Assembly: GCA_964521715.1 (NCBI GenBank)
Contig: CAZFSS010000013.1
Coordinates: 21,404 to 85,403, forward strand
Direction: 5' to 3'
Length of the DNA: 64,000 bases
Source: DAOVRD01 sp964521715
GTDB lineage: Bacteria; Planctomycetota; Brocadiia; SM23-32
Shown: positions 9,311 to 17,243 of the stretch, one piece after another
Layout of the letters: each line of letters starts with the position of its first letter
Position numbering within the stretch: the stretch's first letter is position 1
Made by a program: the position numbers and the translations under genes
The notes under the pieces: model-generated
Told to the model about the DNA's origin: nothing
Seen by the model: the letters and a program-made list of their open reading frames with translations, nothing else
Database searches by the model: none

Positions 9311-9334
9311 GGGGAGCGCCTCAGGGCGTTCCCC
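9311..9334 (+). terminator. Probable intrinsic terminator after aldolase-like gene
   Basis: GGGGAGCGCC and GGCGTTCCCC form a stem of about 10 pairs with one mismatch and a short loop, followed by GCTTGTTTGT. It lies between convergent genes and could serve either strand, though the T-rich tract favours the plus strand. Confidence 0.55.
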
Positions 9335-9392
9335 GCTTGTTTGTACCGGGACCGCCCGGAGCAGTCCTTGCATCGCGGCTCTTGGGCCCGCC

Positions 9393-11069
9393 TCAGAACT
9401 CCATCCGACGGAAGGCCCGCACACCGGCCAGCATGGGGATTATGCAGGCGCAGGCAGAGAGGGCCACGATGAAGGCCATGCCCAGGGCCAGCCATGCAGC
9501 GAAGGCGCGTCCCGCCATCATGCCCGTCGCGTGGGAGTGGAGCAGCACCACGGCCGGAGCCAGCGTGAAAGTGATGAAGCAGATGCTGCACATCAGGTTC
9601 AGCGTACCCCCGAAGCTGCTCACGATTCTGGACGGGTTGTCCGTGCCCATGGTCGGATAGAGCGCGCCGAGTCCCGTCGCCAGGCCATTCAGGCCGCAGC
9701 AGATGCACAGGACCACGACCATGTGGATGCCGAGCGTCCAGAGGGGCAGGCCGAGCAGGACGTCGCTGAGTGCGATCAGGCTCGCGCTGATCGCGAAGGT
9801 GCCAACGGTCGCGAAAAGGAACTTGCCCCACAGGATCAGCGACCGGCGGATCGGCAGCAGGCCCATCACCCATATCCGCCTGCCCTCCAGGCTCAGTTGA
9901 GGGAAGACGAACCGGCTCGTCAGGGTGGCCAACGTCAGGCACGTCGCGCAGAGGTTCAGGACCGAGATGAGGCTGTGCCAGTAGGGCTCCAGGCCCGTCA
10001 GCCTGAACCTGGGCAGGTTCAGGATGTAGAGGCCGAGCAAGCCGAAGAAGAGCAGGAACTGCGACCACTGCGAAGGATCCCGCACGAAGGTCCTCAAGTC
10101 CTTCGCGATCAGTAGGCGCAGCCGCACGGGAAGGAACCACAGCAGGCGCCGCGCGGCGAACTCGCTCAGGCGCGTGCCTCGATACCTGCGCTTGGTCGAT
10201 GTGCCCTGCACCCTCTGCCACGTCCACCGGTACAGGCCGTGACTGAGCCGATGGGCGGCCATGCCCAGGAACATCACGTTGGACAGCAACAGCAGCGTGA
10301 GAAAGGCGCCTTCCCCAAGGCCGCCCCCGGCCGTCGCCAGCATGCCGTGACTGACCCACTGGCTCGGCAGTGCCCAGTGCTGGCAGAACGCGATGCGGTC
10401 TATGATGGACCTGATGCCGGCCTCGCTGAAGACGTTCTCAGGACGGTGCCACCACAGGGGGAGAAGCCAGACGCCAAGGCCGGCCACGCCTGCCGCCGAC
10501 AGTGCAATCAGAGCTGTCTTCCTGCGGCGGGGCAGAACGGCGACGGTCACGAGGGCGAAGAAAGCCCCCAGCTCCATGGCGAAAACGGTGAACAAAAGCG
10601 CCAGCGCGAGCGCGATGGGGTAGAAGTACCACGGCACCGGGAACACGATGCCGTAGGCCAGGATCATGGGGACGACCAGCGTCACCATCCCCCACGAGCT
10701 GAGCACTATGGACTCGGCGCCGCGGTAGGCGAACGCATTCTCCGCCCGGATTGGCAGCGTGAACAGGAACTGCGTCTCTTCGCTCCGATACAAGGACGTG
10801 TAGGAGATGATGGCGTTGCTTATGGTCATCATCACCAGCAGCGAAACGAAGAAGAACGCAAACAGGTAGTCCAGCACGATCACCTGGATCGCCTTGAAGC
10901 CGCGCAGAAACATGAAGGCGTCCAGGAACATCCCGAACATCAGCACCCAGAAGAGCACGACCAGGGCGCCGACGACGCACACGCGCAGCTTCGAGCCCCC
11001 AAGGAACTCCGCCGCCGAATACCTGGCCATGCGGAGCCTGACGCAGATCAGCCGGAGCAGTTCTCCCAT
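9393..11069 (-). CDS. ABC-2 type exporter permease
   Basis: A 558-residue protein with roughly a dozen hydrophobic segments grouped in two halves, separated by a basic cytoplasmic stretch (about residues 280-315, RVQGTSTKRRYRGTRLSEFA). The motif RSEETQFLFTLPI near residue 95 and its counterpart GRRIWVMGLLPIRRS near residue 400 mark ABC-2-like exporters with duplicated halves. Length and architecture suggest both half-permeases fused in one chain. It lies 17 bases downstream of the ATPase gene and is certainly its partner. The cargo is unknown; coupling to a heptosyltransferase gene hints at an envelope role, but that is inference. Confidence 0.85.
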   Translation of the reverse strand: MGELLRLICVRLRMARYSAAEFLGGSKLRVCVVGALVVLFWVLMFGMFLDAFMFLRGFKAIQVIVLDYLFAFFFVSLLVMMTISNAIISYTSLYRSEETQFLFTLPIRAENAFAYRGAESIVLSSWGMVTLVVPMILAYGIVFPVPWYFYPIALALALLFTVFAMELGAFFALVTVAVLPRRRKTALIALSAAGVAGLGVWLLPLWWHRPENVFSEAGIRSIIDRIAFCQHWALPSQWVSHGMLATAGGGLGEGAFLTLLLLSNVMFLGMAAHRLSHGLYRWTWQRVQGTSTKRRYRGTRLSEFAARRLLWFLPVRLRLLIAKDLRTFVRDPSQWSQFLLFFGLLGLYILNLPRFRLTGLEPYWHSLISVLNLCATCLTLATLTSRFVFPQLSLEGRRIWVMGLLPIRRSLILWGKFLFATVGTFAISASLIALSDVLLGLPLWTLGIHMVVVLCICCGLNGLATGLGALYPTMGTDNPSRIVSSFGGTLNLMCSICFITFTLAPAVVLLHSHATGMMAGRAFAAWLALGMAFIVALSACACIIPMLAGVRAFRRMEF

Positions 11070-11086
11070 AAGCCGTCGAACGCCCC

Positions 11087-11809
11087 TCAGCCCTCCTCAG
11101 TGAGTCTGAGGAAGGCGTCCTCAAGACGCCGGTCGGTGCGCGCCGTGGCGCATATTTCGTCCAGGTCCCCGAGCGCGATGATGGAGCCGTCCCTGATGAT
11201 GCCGACTCGGTCGGCGGTCTCTTCCGCCACGGCGAGCGTATGCGTGGACATGAACACGGTGACGCCCGTGCGCGTCAGGTCCCGGAGGACCGCCTTCAAC
11301 GTGCGCGTCCCCTTCGGGTCCAGGCCGACCATCGGCTCGTCAACCACCAGCACGCGGGGGTCGTGCAGGAGGGCTGCGCTGACGACGACGCGCTGCTTCA
11401 TGCCGTGCGAATAGGTCTGTGCCAGCTCGTCCAGGAATCCGTCCGTCTCGAACAGCCCGGAAAGGCTCGCGATCTTGTCGTCGACCGCCGCGCGGCCCAT
11501 GCCGTACATCGCCCCGACGAAGCGCAGGAACTCCCGTCCCGTCAGCTTCTCGTAGAGGAACGGCTGATCCGGCACGTAGCTCAGCAGGGATCTCGCCTCG
11601 ATGTAGTCCTTCTGCACGTCGTGCCCGCATAGGATGACGCGCCCCTCCGTCGGTCGCAGCAGGCCGGCCATCAGCTTGATGGTCGTGGTCTTGCCCGCGC
11701 CGTTCGGTCCGACGAAGACGAACAGCTCCCCGGCCGGTATCTCCAGGTTCAGGCGGTTGACCGCGACGGTCTCACCGAAACGTTTGGTCAGGTTCTCCAG
11801 TCTGATCAT
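11087..11809 (-). CDS. ABC transporter ATP-binding protein
   Basis: A 240-residue ATPase. Walker A is GPNGAGKTTTIK, the Q-loop DQPFLYEKLTGREFL, the signature YSHGMKQRV, Walker B VLVVDEPMVGLDP and the H-loop MSTHTLAVAEE. SHGMKQR in place of LSGGQ is usual for ABC-2 exporter ATPases. I chose the internal ATG (MIRLENLTKRFG) because it begins the conserved domain and its ATGA overlaps the stop of the upstream heptosyltransferase gene, a classic translational-coupling arrangement. It energises the permease encoded directly downstream. Confidence 0.93.
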   Translation of the reverse strand: MIRLENLTKRFGETVAVNRLNLEIPAGELFVFVGPNGAGKTTTIKLMAGLLRPTEGRVILCGHDVQKDYIEARSLLSYVPDQPFLYEKLTGREFLRFVGAMYGMGRAAVDDKIASLSGLFETDGFLDELAQTYSHGMKQRVVVSAALLHDPRVLVVDEPMVGLDPKGTRTLKAVLRDLTRTGVTVFMSTHTLAVAEETADRVGIIRDGSIIALGDLDEICATARTDRRLEDAFLRLTEEG

Positions 11810-12876
11810 CCGCCGCTCCCTGGCCCCAGTGCGCGTTGGCACACGTCAAACACCATCTGTGCGGTCATCTCCTCCATGCACCGATGGTCGAGCGGGCACG
11901 CCTTCCTCTGGCACGGGCCGCAGTCGACGTCCAGGCGGACCACGTGATCGTTTGCATGCTCGCTCGTCGAGTAGCCGGGATGCGTCGGCCCCATCACGCA
12001 GACGGTCGGCACCTTCAGGGCGACGCCGTAATGGCGCGGCCCGGAATCCGTCGTCACAAGCAGCCTGCTGCGCGCAACGACGCACTTGAGCAGATGCAAG
12101 TCCACGCCGCAGTCCGACAGGTCCACGATCGGAACGGCGGAGCCGGCCATGACGCCGTCGATGGTGCGCTGCTCGTCCGCCCCGCCGATCAGCGCCACGT
12201 GGCCGCCGTATTCCTCCTGCAGCATCTCCGCCAGCTCGGAGAAGCGTGCCTCGGGCCAGCGCTTGGAAGGTCCGAACCCGGCACCGGGATGCAGCAGGAC
12301 GAGGCCGCGATCGGGTTCAACTCCGCACGACAGGAGTATAGCATTCGCGGCTTCCATGTCGGCGTCGTCGAACGGAAGCTCCATCTCCCGGCCCCGATCA
12401 GTGATCCCCAGCCGCTCGCAGAGCCCCAGGTAGTAGTCAACCATGTACGTCGGCTTGAACCGGCCGTTCTCGGCGGGCCTGGGCACGGCGTCCGTCAGCA
12501 GGAACGACCGCCAATCGCGCGCGTAGCCCACGCGCCGCCCTACGCCGCCGAGCCGGAACATGAGCGCCGAGCTGAAGGAATTCGGCAGCACGAACCCGAG
12601 TTCGTAACTTCCTCTGTGTAGGCGCGCCGCGCAGCGCAGGAACTCGCTGGCCCCGCCGATCATGCCGGGGTGGTAAACGATCGACTCGTCGAACCAGTTG
12701 CCCTTGCGAAGGACGGGCTCGACGCCGTCGCGCACGACTGCGGCGATATGCGCATGGGAGAAATGCGCGCGCAACGCCCTCAGCGCCGGCGTGGCCATGA
12801 CCACGTCGCCCACCCAGTTCGGGATGCGGACGCAGAGGCGTTGGACGCCGTCGCGTGGAACGAAGTCGCTTGCCAT
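11806..12876 (-). CDS. waaF: Lipopolysaccharide heptosyltransferase II-like glycosyltransferase (GT9)
   Basis: A 356-residue GT9 enzyme that would transfer heptose from an ADP-heptose-type donor to lipid A-core in the inner leaflet. Landmarks are RIPNWVGDVVMATPALRALR (N-terminal acceptor domain), LHPGAGFGPSKRWPEARFSE (donor-binding domain) and TTDSGPRHYGVALKVPTVCV with GPTHPGYS. A Cys-rich tail, CGPCQRKACPLDHRCM, is found in many WaaF-type proteins. Its presence implies a diderm cell with LPS. It heads an operon with the ABC exporter genes and overlaps the ATPase gene by four bases. Confidence 0.88.
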   Translation of the reverse strand: MASDFVPRDGVQRLCVRIPNWVGDVVMATPALRALRAHFSHAHIAAVVRDGVEPVLRKGNWFDESIVYHPGMIGGASEFLRCAARLHRGSYELGFVLPNSFSSALMFRLGGVGRRVGYARDWRSFLLTDAVPRPAENGRFKPTYMVDYYLGLCERLGITDRGREMELPFDDADMEAANAILLSCGVEPDRGLVLLHPGAGFGPSKRWPEARFSELAEMLQEEYGGHVALIGGADEQRTIDGVMAGSAVPIVDLSDCGVDLHLLKCVVARSRLLVTTDSGPRHYGVALKVPTVCVMGPTHPGYSTSEHANDHVVRLDVDCGPCQRKACPLDHRCMEEMTAQMVFDVCQRALGPGSGG

Positions 12877-12918
12877 TCTCCCAAAACCATCCCGTCGAAC
12901 TAGTCAGGCCGCGCGCAA

Positions 12919-12947
12919 TTGTGCTGGCAGTCCGGATCACCTATTAT
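12919..12947 (+). promoter_or_regulatory. Sigma-70-like promoter for dapB
   Basis: TTGTGC and TATTAT are separated by 17 bases, about 80 bases upstream of the dapB ATG, in the gap between divergent waaF and dapB. Confidence 0.5.
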
Positions 12948-13028
12948 AGCTGGCCGCGCCCATGGAATTCATCCCTCACCCAGCGGGGGAGGGCAGGGCG
13001 CCGGAGTCGCAGGAAAGGAGGCCAGGGC

Positions 13029-13826
13029 ATGAGAATAGCCGTGAACGGTGCCGCCGGCGCGATGGGGAAGCGAGTGATCGCCGTCGCCGTCGAGACGGAA
13101 GACTGCGAAGTGGTTGCGGCGCTGGAAAGCGCCGGCCATCCCGACGTGGGAAAGGACGCCGGCACTGTGGCGGGCGTCGGGCCGCTCGGCGTGGCGATCT
13201 CGTCTGGGCTTGCCGCGCACGCCGAGGTGCTGGTGGACTTCAGCGCGCCGGCGGCCACGGTCCGCCGTGCCCGGGAGTGCGCCGACGCGGGGATCGCCAT
13301 GGTCATCGGCACCACCGGCCTGTCGGCCGAGCAGCGCTCGGAGATCGAGGAGCTGGCGTCTCGGATACCGGTTCTGGCGGCGCCGAACATGTCCGTCGGC
13401 GTGAACCTGCTTTACGACCTCGTCGAGCACGCAGCGCGAGTGCTGGGCCAGGGCTATGACGTCGAGATCATCGAGGCGCACCATCGGCGGAAGAAAGACG
13501 CCCCCAGCGGGACGGCCATGGAGCTGGCCCGGCGGCTCTGCGCCGCCCTGGGACGGGATCCGGATGCCGCACTGCTGTACGGCCGCCAGGGACAGGTCGG
13601 TCAGCGCACCGCCGAGGAGATCGGCGTGCACGCGGTGCGCGGAGGAGACATCGTGGGCGACCACACCGTCATGTTCGCTGGACCGGGCGAGCGCATCGAG
13701 CTGACGCACCGCGCATCGAGCCGCGAGGTCTTTGCCAGAGGGGCGATCCGGGCTGCCAGGTTCCTGCGGGACCGGGACCCCGGGCTCTACACGATGCGGG
13801 ATGCGCTTGCTGCGGGGGCGGAGTGA
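13029..13826 (+). CDS. dapB: 4-hydroxy-tetrahydrodipicolinate reductase
   Basis: A 265-residue enzyme of the lysine/diaminopimelate pathway that reduces hydroxy-tetrahydrodipicolinate with NAD(P)H. The nucleotide-binding loop is VNGAAGAMGKR, the family motif EIIEAHHRRKKDAPSGTA is complete with the catalytic His and Lys, and VIGTTGL precedes it. I chose the ATG after AGGAAAGGAGG; a longer open frame exists but is unsupported. A DapA-family gene lies about 39 kb away, so the pathway is scattered. The gene is probably monocistronic. Confidence 0.95.
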   Translation: MRIAVNGAAGAMGKRVIAVAVETEDCEVVAALESAGHPDVGKDAGTVAGVGPLGVAISSGLAAHAEVLVDFSAPAATVRRARECADAGIAMVIGTTGLSAEQRSEIEELASRIPVLAAPNMSVGVNLLYDLVEHAARVLGQGYDVEIIEAHHRRKKDAPSGTAMELARRLCAALGRDPDAALLYGRQGQVGQRTAEEIGVHAVRGGDIVGDHTVMFAGPGERIELTHRASSREVFARGAIRAARFLRDRDPGLYTMRDALAAGAE

Positions 13827-13875
13827 GGGGCCCCACTGCTGGCAACAGGGCAGCGACAGCCGGCGGCATCGGGCG

Positions 13876-13903
13876 AAAAAAAGAGACCCCGTCGAGGGGT
13901 CTC
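13876..13903 (-). terminator. Intrinsic terminator of the Flp pilin gene
   Basis: On the minus strand GAGACCCC pairs perfectly with GGGGTCTC across a five-base loop, followed at once by seven T residues (an A tract at 13876-13882 on the plus strand). This is a textbook rho-independent terminator for leftward transcription from the pilin gene. Confidence 0.8.
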
Positions 13904-13937
13904 CTTCGTGCGATCTGGGTACTGCGTAATGCAGTAG

Positions 13938-13973
13938 GAGAGGTCCGTCCCGCGTGCGCGGGACGGACCTCTC
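13938..13973. repeat. Perfect 17-bp hairpin just downstream of the pilin gene
   Basis: GAGAGGTCCGTCCCGCG is followed after two bases by its exact reverse complement. It ends eight bases from the pilin stop codon. With the terminator at 13876 and a small dyad at 13920-13936 it makes three consecutive structures in a 155-base gap. It could protect pilin mRNA from 3' exonucleases or stop transcription in both directions. Confidence 0.75.
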
Positions 13974-13981
13974 ACCGCCAC

Positions 13982-14167
13982 TTAGGTGCCGGCGTTCCCG
14001 ATCGTGTCGCTCACCTGCGTCATCTTGTTCGCGGCCTCGCCGCCGAGAGCGGTCAAAGCAGCGATAACGACGATTGCCACAAGCGCCAGAATCAGCGCGT
14101 ACTCCACGAGGCTCTGACCCTTCGTGGAGTGCAGAGCCAACCACAGCTTTACCAGGAACCTGTTCAC
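13982..14167 (-). CDS. Flp/Fap-type pilin subunit
   Basis: A 61-residue type IVb pilin. The prepilin signature is KGQSLVEYALILALVAIVVI: a Gly at the prepilin peptidase cleavage site, Glu at mature position 5 followed by Tyr, then a hydrophobic helix. The start is a GTG with GGAGG seven bases upstream. No prepilin peptidase, cpa/rcp or tad genes lie within the window, so this pilin stands alone here. The PilT-like and GspE-like ATPases are about 40 kb away. Strong hairpins downstream and a sigma-54-type promoter upstream suggest a highly expressed, regulated transcript. Confidence 0.9.
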   Translation of the reverse strand: MNRFLVKLWLALHSTKGQSLVEYALILALVAIVVIAALTALGGEAANKMTQVSDTIGNAGT

Positions 14168-14533
14168 CGTCCGCCCTCCGCCTTATAGTGTAGTAACGGG
14201 CTACAGACTCAACTTCTGCCCCTTATAGGCGCAAAGGGTATGCCATTGGCCCCTTTGGGGCCTCCGCGGGGCTGTTCCGGAGGCCATTCGGTGCATAAGC
14301 TATTTCACAGCAACAGGTTACGACGTTGGCTGTCCCCCTGTGGAGAAAACGGCCGGTTTCTGGCTGCCGTCTCGTTTTGAGCCTGACCGGGGGTTCGCGG
14401 CTCGCAGGGCAATCCCGTCCGTCTGCCGCGCCGGCCCGCCGGACATGGCCTCCAGAGGGCCTTCAGCGCCCTTGCAAAGCAGCCGCAGGCCCGATACCAT
14501 CTGCCGTCCGTTCCTGACAGAGAGCGTGTTGGC
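14168..14533. other. Intergenic region between flp pilin and dehydrogenase
   Basis: These 366 bases contain the sigma-54-type promoter listed separately and two dyads upstream of it: GGCCCC/GGGGCC with a TTT loop near 14247, and GGCCTCCG/CGGAGGCC near 14260-14286. The dyads lie where an activator could bind. No coding sequence is evident. Confidence 0.5.
14231..14245 (-). promoter_or_regulatory. Sigma-54-type promoter for the pilin gene
   Basis: On the minus strand TGGCATACCCTTTGC matches the -24/-12 consensus TGGCAC-N5-TTGC with one mismatch, and has the required ten bases between the GG and GC doublets. The predicted leader is about 50 bases. Pilin genes are often sigma-54 dependent, which supports the reading, but an enhancer-binding protein gene is not in view. 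Confidence 0.55.
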
Positions 14534-15574
14534 ATGGCTGAAATGATGAGAGCTGCGCTGCTGGTGCGGCCGGGACGAATGGAGATCCGGGAGGTGCCGG
14601 TCCCCCGGCCCGGCGACGGCGAGGTCCTGGTGCGCGTGCGGGCCGTGGGCATCTGCGGCTCGGACGTCCATTTCTTCGCAGGGCACGTTCAGAAAGAGAC
14701 TGAGTTCCCACTGGTGCTGGGCCACGAGTTCGCAGGAGAGGTGACAGCCCTGGGTCACGGCGTTGAGGGCATGGACCTGGGCGCCCGCGTCGCCTGCGCT
14801 CCGGATCGGCCTTGCGGTATGTGCGAATGGTGCCGCAAGGGCGAGGCCAACGTCTGCCCGAACGTGCGGTTCGCCGCCTCGCACGGCGAGCCGGGCTGCT
14901 TGTCCGAGTACTACGCCGTGCACGCGGGCCAGCTCTATCCGATCGCACAGTCCGTCGAGTTCGAGGAGGCCGCGCTTTTCGAGCCGATGGCTACAGGGCT
15001 TCACATCGTGGAGAACCTGGTCAAGCCTGAGGGAGGCGAGAGCTACGCTATCATGGGAGCCGGGCCAGACGGACTGACGGCGCTGTGCGCAGCCAGACAT
15101 AATGGGGCCTCCGCTGTCTACGTCAGCGATTTGGTGCCGGAGAGGCTCCAGGCCGCGCTGAAGATGGGCGCCGATGAAGTGTGTGACGCGCGGGGTCAGG
15201 ATTTCGTCGAGTTCCTGCTCGAACGCACGCAGGGCAGGGGGGTCGACGTGGCAATCGAGGCCGCTGGCGCCGTTCCCTCCATCCAGCAGGTCTTCCTGGC
15301 CACAGCAATCCACGGCAGGGCCGTCGTGCTCGGAATCCCGCGCCAGGACAGGGTCGAGATCAACCTGACCGCGGCGAGACGGCGCGAGCTGACATTCATT
15401 GCCGCCCGCCGAACGGTGGGCAAGTACCCCCGCGCGCTCGAGTACATCCAGAAGGGCTGGCTTGACGCGGAAGTCATGATCACGCATCGGTTCCCGCTCG
15501 ACCGGGTGCAGGAAGCGTTCGAGCTTGTTCGTGACCGCCGCGACGGCGTGCTGAAGGCCATGATCGTGCCGTAG
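14534..15574 (+). CDS. Zinc-dependent medium-chain alcohol/polyol dehydrogenase
   Basis: A 346-residue MDR-family dehydrogenase resembling sorbitol or threonine dehydrogenases. Catalytic zinc ligands are the Cys in GICGSDVHFF, the His of LGHEFAGEV and the Glu of FEPMATGLH. The structural zinc site is CGMCEWCRKGEANVC. The NAD(P)-binding loop GAGPDGLTAL and the following strand with D in YVSDLVPER suggest NAD preference. It would oxidise a secondary alcohol or sugar alcohol; the substrate cannot be fixed. An ATG three codons in is an alternative start. It is flanked by non-coding DNA on both sides, so probably monocistronic. Confidence 0.9.
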   Translation: MAEMMRAALLVRPGRMEIREVPVPRPGDGEVLVRVRAVGICGSDVHFFAGHVQKETEFPLVLGHEFAGEVTALGHGVEGMDLGARVACAPDRPCGMCEWCRKGEANVCPNVRFAASHGEPGCLSEYYAVHAGQLYPIAQSVEFEEAALFEPMATGLHIVENLVKPEGGESYAIMGAGPDGLTALCAARHNGASAVYVSDLVPERLQAALKMGADEVCDARGQDFVEFLLERTQGRGVDVAIEAAGAVPSIQQVFLATAIHGRAVVLGIPRQDRVEINLTAARRRELTFIAARRTVGKYPRALEYIQKGWLDAEVMITHRFPLDRVQEAFELVRDRRDGVLKAMIVP

Positions 15575-16430
15575 GCAGATGGGTCCATCGGCTTCGCGAA
15601 CGGCGAGCGTCGCGGGCACCTAAACATGACCGGGGGAGTCAACAATATTGCCCGGCTTGTTGCCTTTGCTTGGTTGCGGCCGTCCAGGAGCCACGCGCAA
15701 GGCGTGATCTGCGGGGGCGTGCGGAACTTGCCGGATTTGCCTGATGGAAGCCGCCTTCTCGGCAGCAAATGCCGTGTTTTCTGTAAGCCATTGCCCCGCA
15801 GAGCCTTGCAGGGCTTAATGCCGCCGACAGCCGTTCCTGGTGGCGCCTCGGCGCGCTTTCCCGCGAGGAGGTCCCTCCGGATCCGACGTTCTGGGCAGCC
15901 GTCCCGGCATCTCATGCCTCCGACGGCCCGAGTCCAAGAGCGGCTAGCGGCCGTGCGCTCCGCATCCGTTCTCGCCATCCCGTAGATCGCGGCGCCGATG
16001 GCGCGCTCAACCGGATTCGCGCCGCGGAACCGCCTTCCTTCGCCATATCCACCGGTTCTGTCGAGACACAAGCCCAACGGCTCGGGGGACTTCTGAGGAG
16101 CTCAGCGCCCCGATCTCTATCGAGCCGAGCCCGCCAACGCAGCTTCGCAACGGCCGCATGAGGCCGAACTACCTGCTCTGTAGCCTAAAGGGCCGCGCTC
16201 CCACGCCCGTGGGACAGCGCTACCAGCGCCGTCGCCGCCAGCGAAGACGGCCAACTGCGAGCCCGACGGCGCAAAGCACGCCAAGAGGCCCCGTCCCGCT
16301 GGCCGGCAGCGCTTCAGGCTCGTCTTCGTCAGCTGACGGGCGGAGTGCTGCAGCGGCATGCGGCCAGGGCGCGTTCCGGGGCCGGACATAGCAGGAGCTA
16401 GTTTGTGTTGTACATAATATATGTTATCGG
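15575..16430. other. Long region without a convincing gene
   Basis: About 860 bases where every open frame lacks recognisable motifs and has a residue composition typical of out-of-frame GC-rich DNA. The only structured coding-like signal is the short minus-strand tail with a sorting-signal pattern, listed separately. The region borders the Mu-like element and may be decayed flanking DNA. Confidence 0.55.
16220..16341 (-). pseudogene. Possible fossil of a C-terminal LPxSG-like sorting signal
   Basis: The minus-strand frame ending in TAG reads an acidic/proline run (DEDEPEA), then LPASGTG, about 15 hydrophobic residues (PLGVLCAVGLAVGRL), a basic cluster (RWRRRW) and stop. This order (motif, membrane helix, arginine cluster, terminus) is what sortase- and exosortase-type tails look like. 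Upstream the frame closes at a TAA near 16420 without a start codon, so no intact gene is present. It may be a gene remnant or a coincidence. Confidence 0.3.
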
Positions 16431-16456
16431 ACGTTGCACATACGCCCACTAGTCTC

Positions 16457-16495
16457 GGACAAGTAAAATGACACCAATGACACGTAAGATGGCAC
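16457..16495 (+). repeat. Right-end terminal motif and two direct transposase-site-like repeats
   Basis: GGACAAGTAAAATGACAC matches the other end's GGACAAGGAAGATGGGAC in 14 of 18 bases. Two direct copies of a 15-base motif, CAAGTAAAATGACAC (16460) and CACGTAAGATGGCAC (16481), agree at 12 positions and are spaced 21 bases, two helical turns. This is the layout expected of transposase-binding end sites. Confidence 0.5.
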
Positions 16496-16889
16496 AAAGG
16501 GGGCGCCGCCGGCGTACACACGACGAACGCGGCGCAGGAATGCGCTTCGCGTTCAAAAGCGGCGTGTATAGTATCAGACGAGGGCGCAGAGGAACGAACC
16601 GCCGGACCGCACCGGGGCGGGGCCAAACTGCCCCGCCCGGCACTCCGTGACGGCGCTTTGCACGCGCCCTGAAATCATCGTTCACCGCCCTTGCAGCGGC
16701 CATGCACCGGCGCTGCCCGGAAACCGGGGCGCTGTGGCCGCCTCTGAGGCGCGTTGCCAGGCCGCGTCAGGGCAATGCCCGGCGGCCCGATGGTCGCCCC
16801 ACAGAGGCCCTGGTGCCGCCTCGCGCCCCGCCTGGTGAGACCGACCGTGCGGCGTTGTGCTTCGCCCGGCATGGTTGCCCCTTATCATT

Positions 16890-17243
16890 TCAACAGCCCC
16901 CTTTCCGCCACGGCCAGAGGCCAGCCGCCGTCAACTGCGCCCGCCAGGCGGTTATCAGTTCCTCCAGGAGCATGTGGCTCATGTACACCACGGCGACCCA
17001 CGCCTCTTCACTCAATCCGGCGCTCGCCGCTTCGCGCGCGACCCCGCCGATCACGATCGCCTCCGGCGAAAGCTCCACGTGAGTCTCACCGGCCTCGACG
17101 GCGCGCTTGTAGGCGGCCATCATCTCGCCGATGCGGGCCGCGAGTTCCACCCGCACCCCGTTCCCCTGCGCCCGCCGTGCCGCCTCCAAGATGGCGTCGA
17201 GGTCGGCAGGCGTGAGACTGTCCTGGCCGTCCGCCATCATCAT
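16890..17243 (-). CDS. Hypothetical protein of the Mu-like element
   Basis: A 117-residue protein, last gene of the element's leftward operon. It is acidic to neutral and mostly helical, with two candidate amphipathic helices (LTPADLDAILEAARRAQG and VRVELAARIGEMMAAYKRAV). Its start ATG overlaps the tape-measure stop codon (ATGA); two further in-frame ATGs follow directly, so the true start is uncertain by two codons. I do not recognise a family. Position after a tape-measure gene would suit a tail-assembly factor, but this is position-based inference only. Confidence 0.7.
   Translation of the reverse strand: MMMADGQDSLTPADLDAILEAARRAQGNGVRVELAARIGEMMAAYKRAVEAGETHVELSPEAIVIGGVAREAASAGLSEEAWVAVVYMSHMLLEELITAWRAQLTAAGLWPWRKGGC

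Noticed and set aside
15626..16077. Open frames on both strands in the gap after the dehydrogenase gene
   Set aside because: None has a good start, motif or protein-like composition.
15900..16460. Target-site duplication flanking the Mu-like element (GGCCT or TGGCC beside a TG end)
   Set aside because: No five-base match adjoining a TG/CA terminus could be paired between the two borders.
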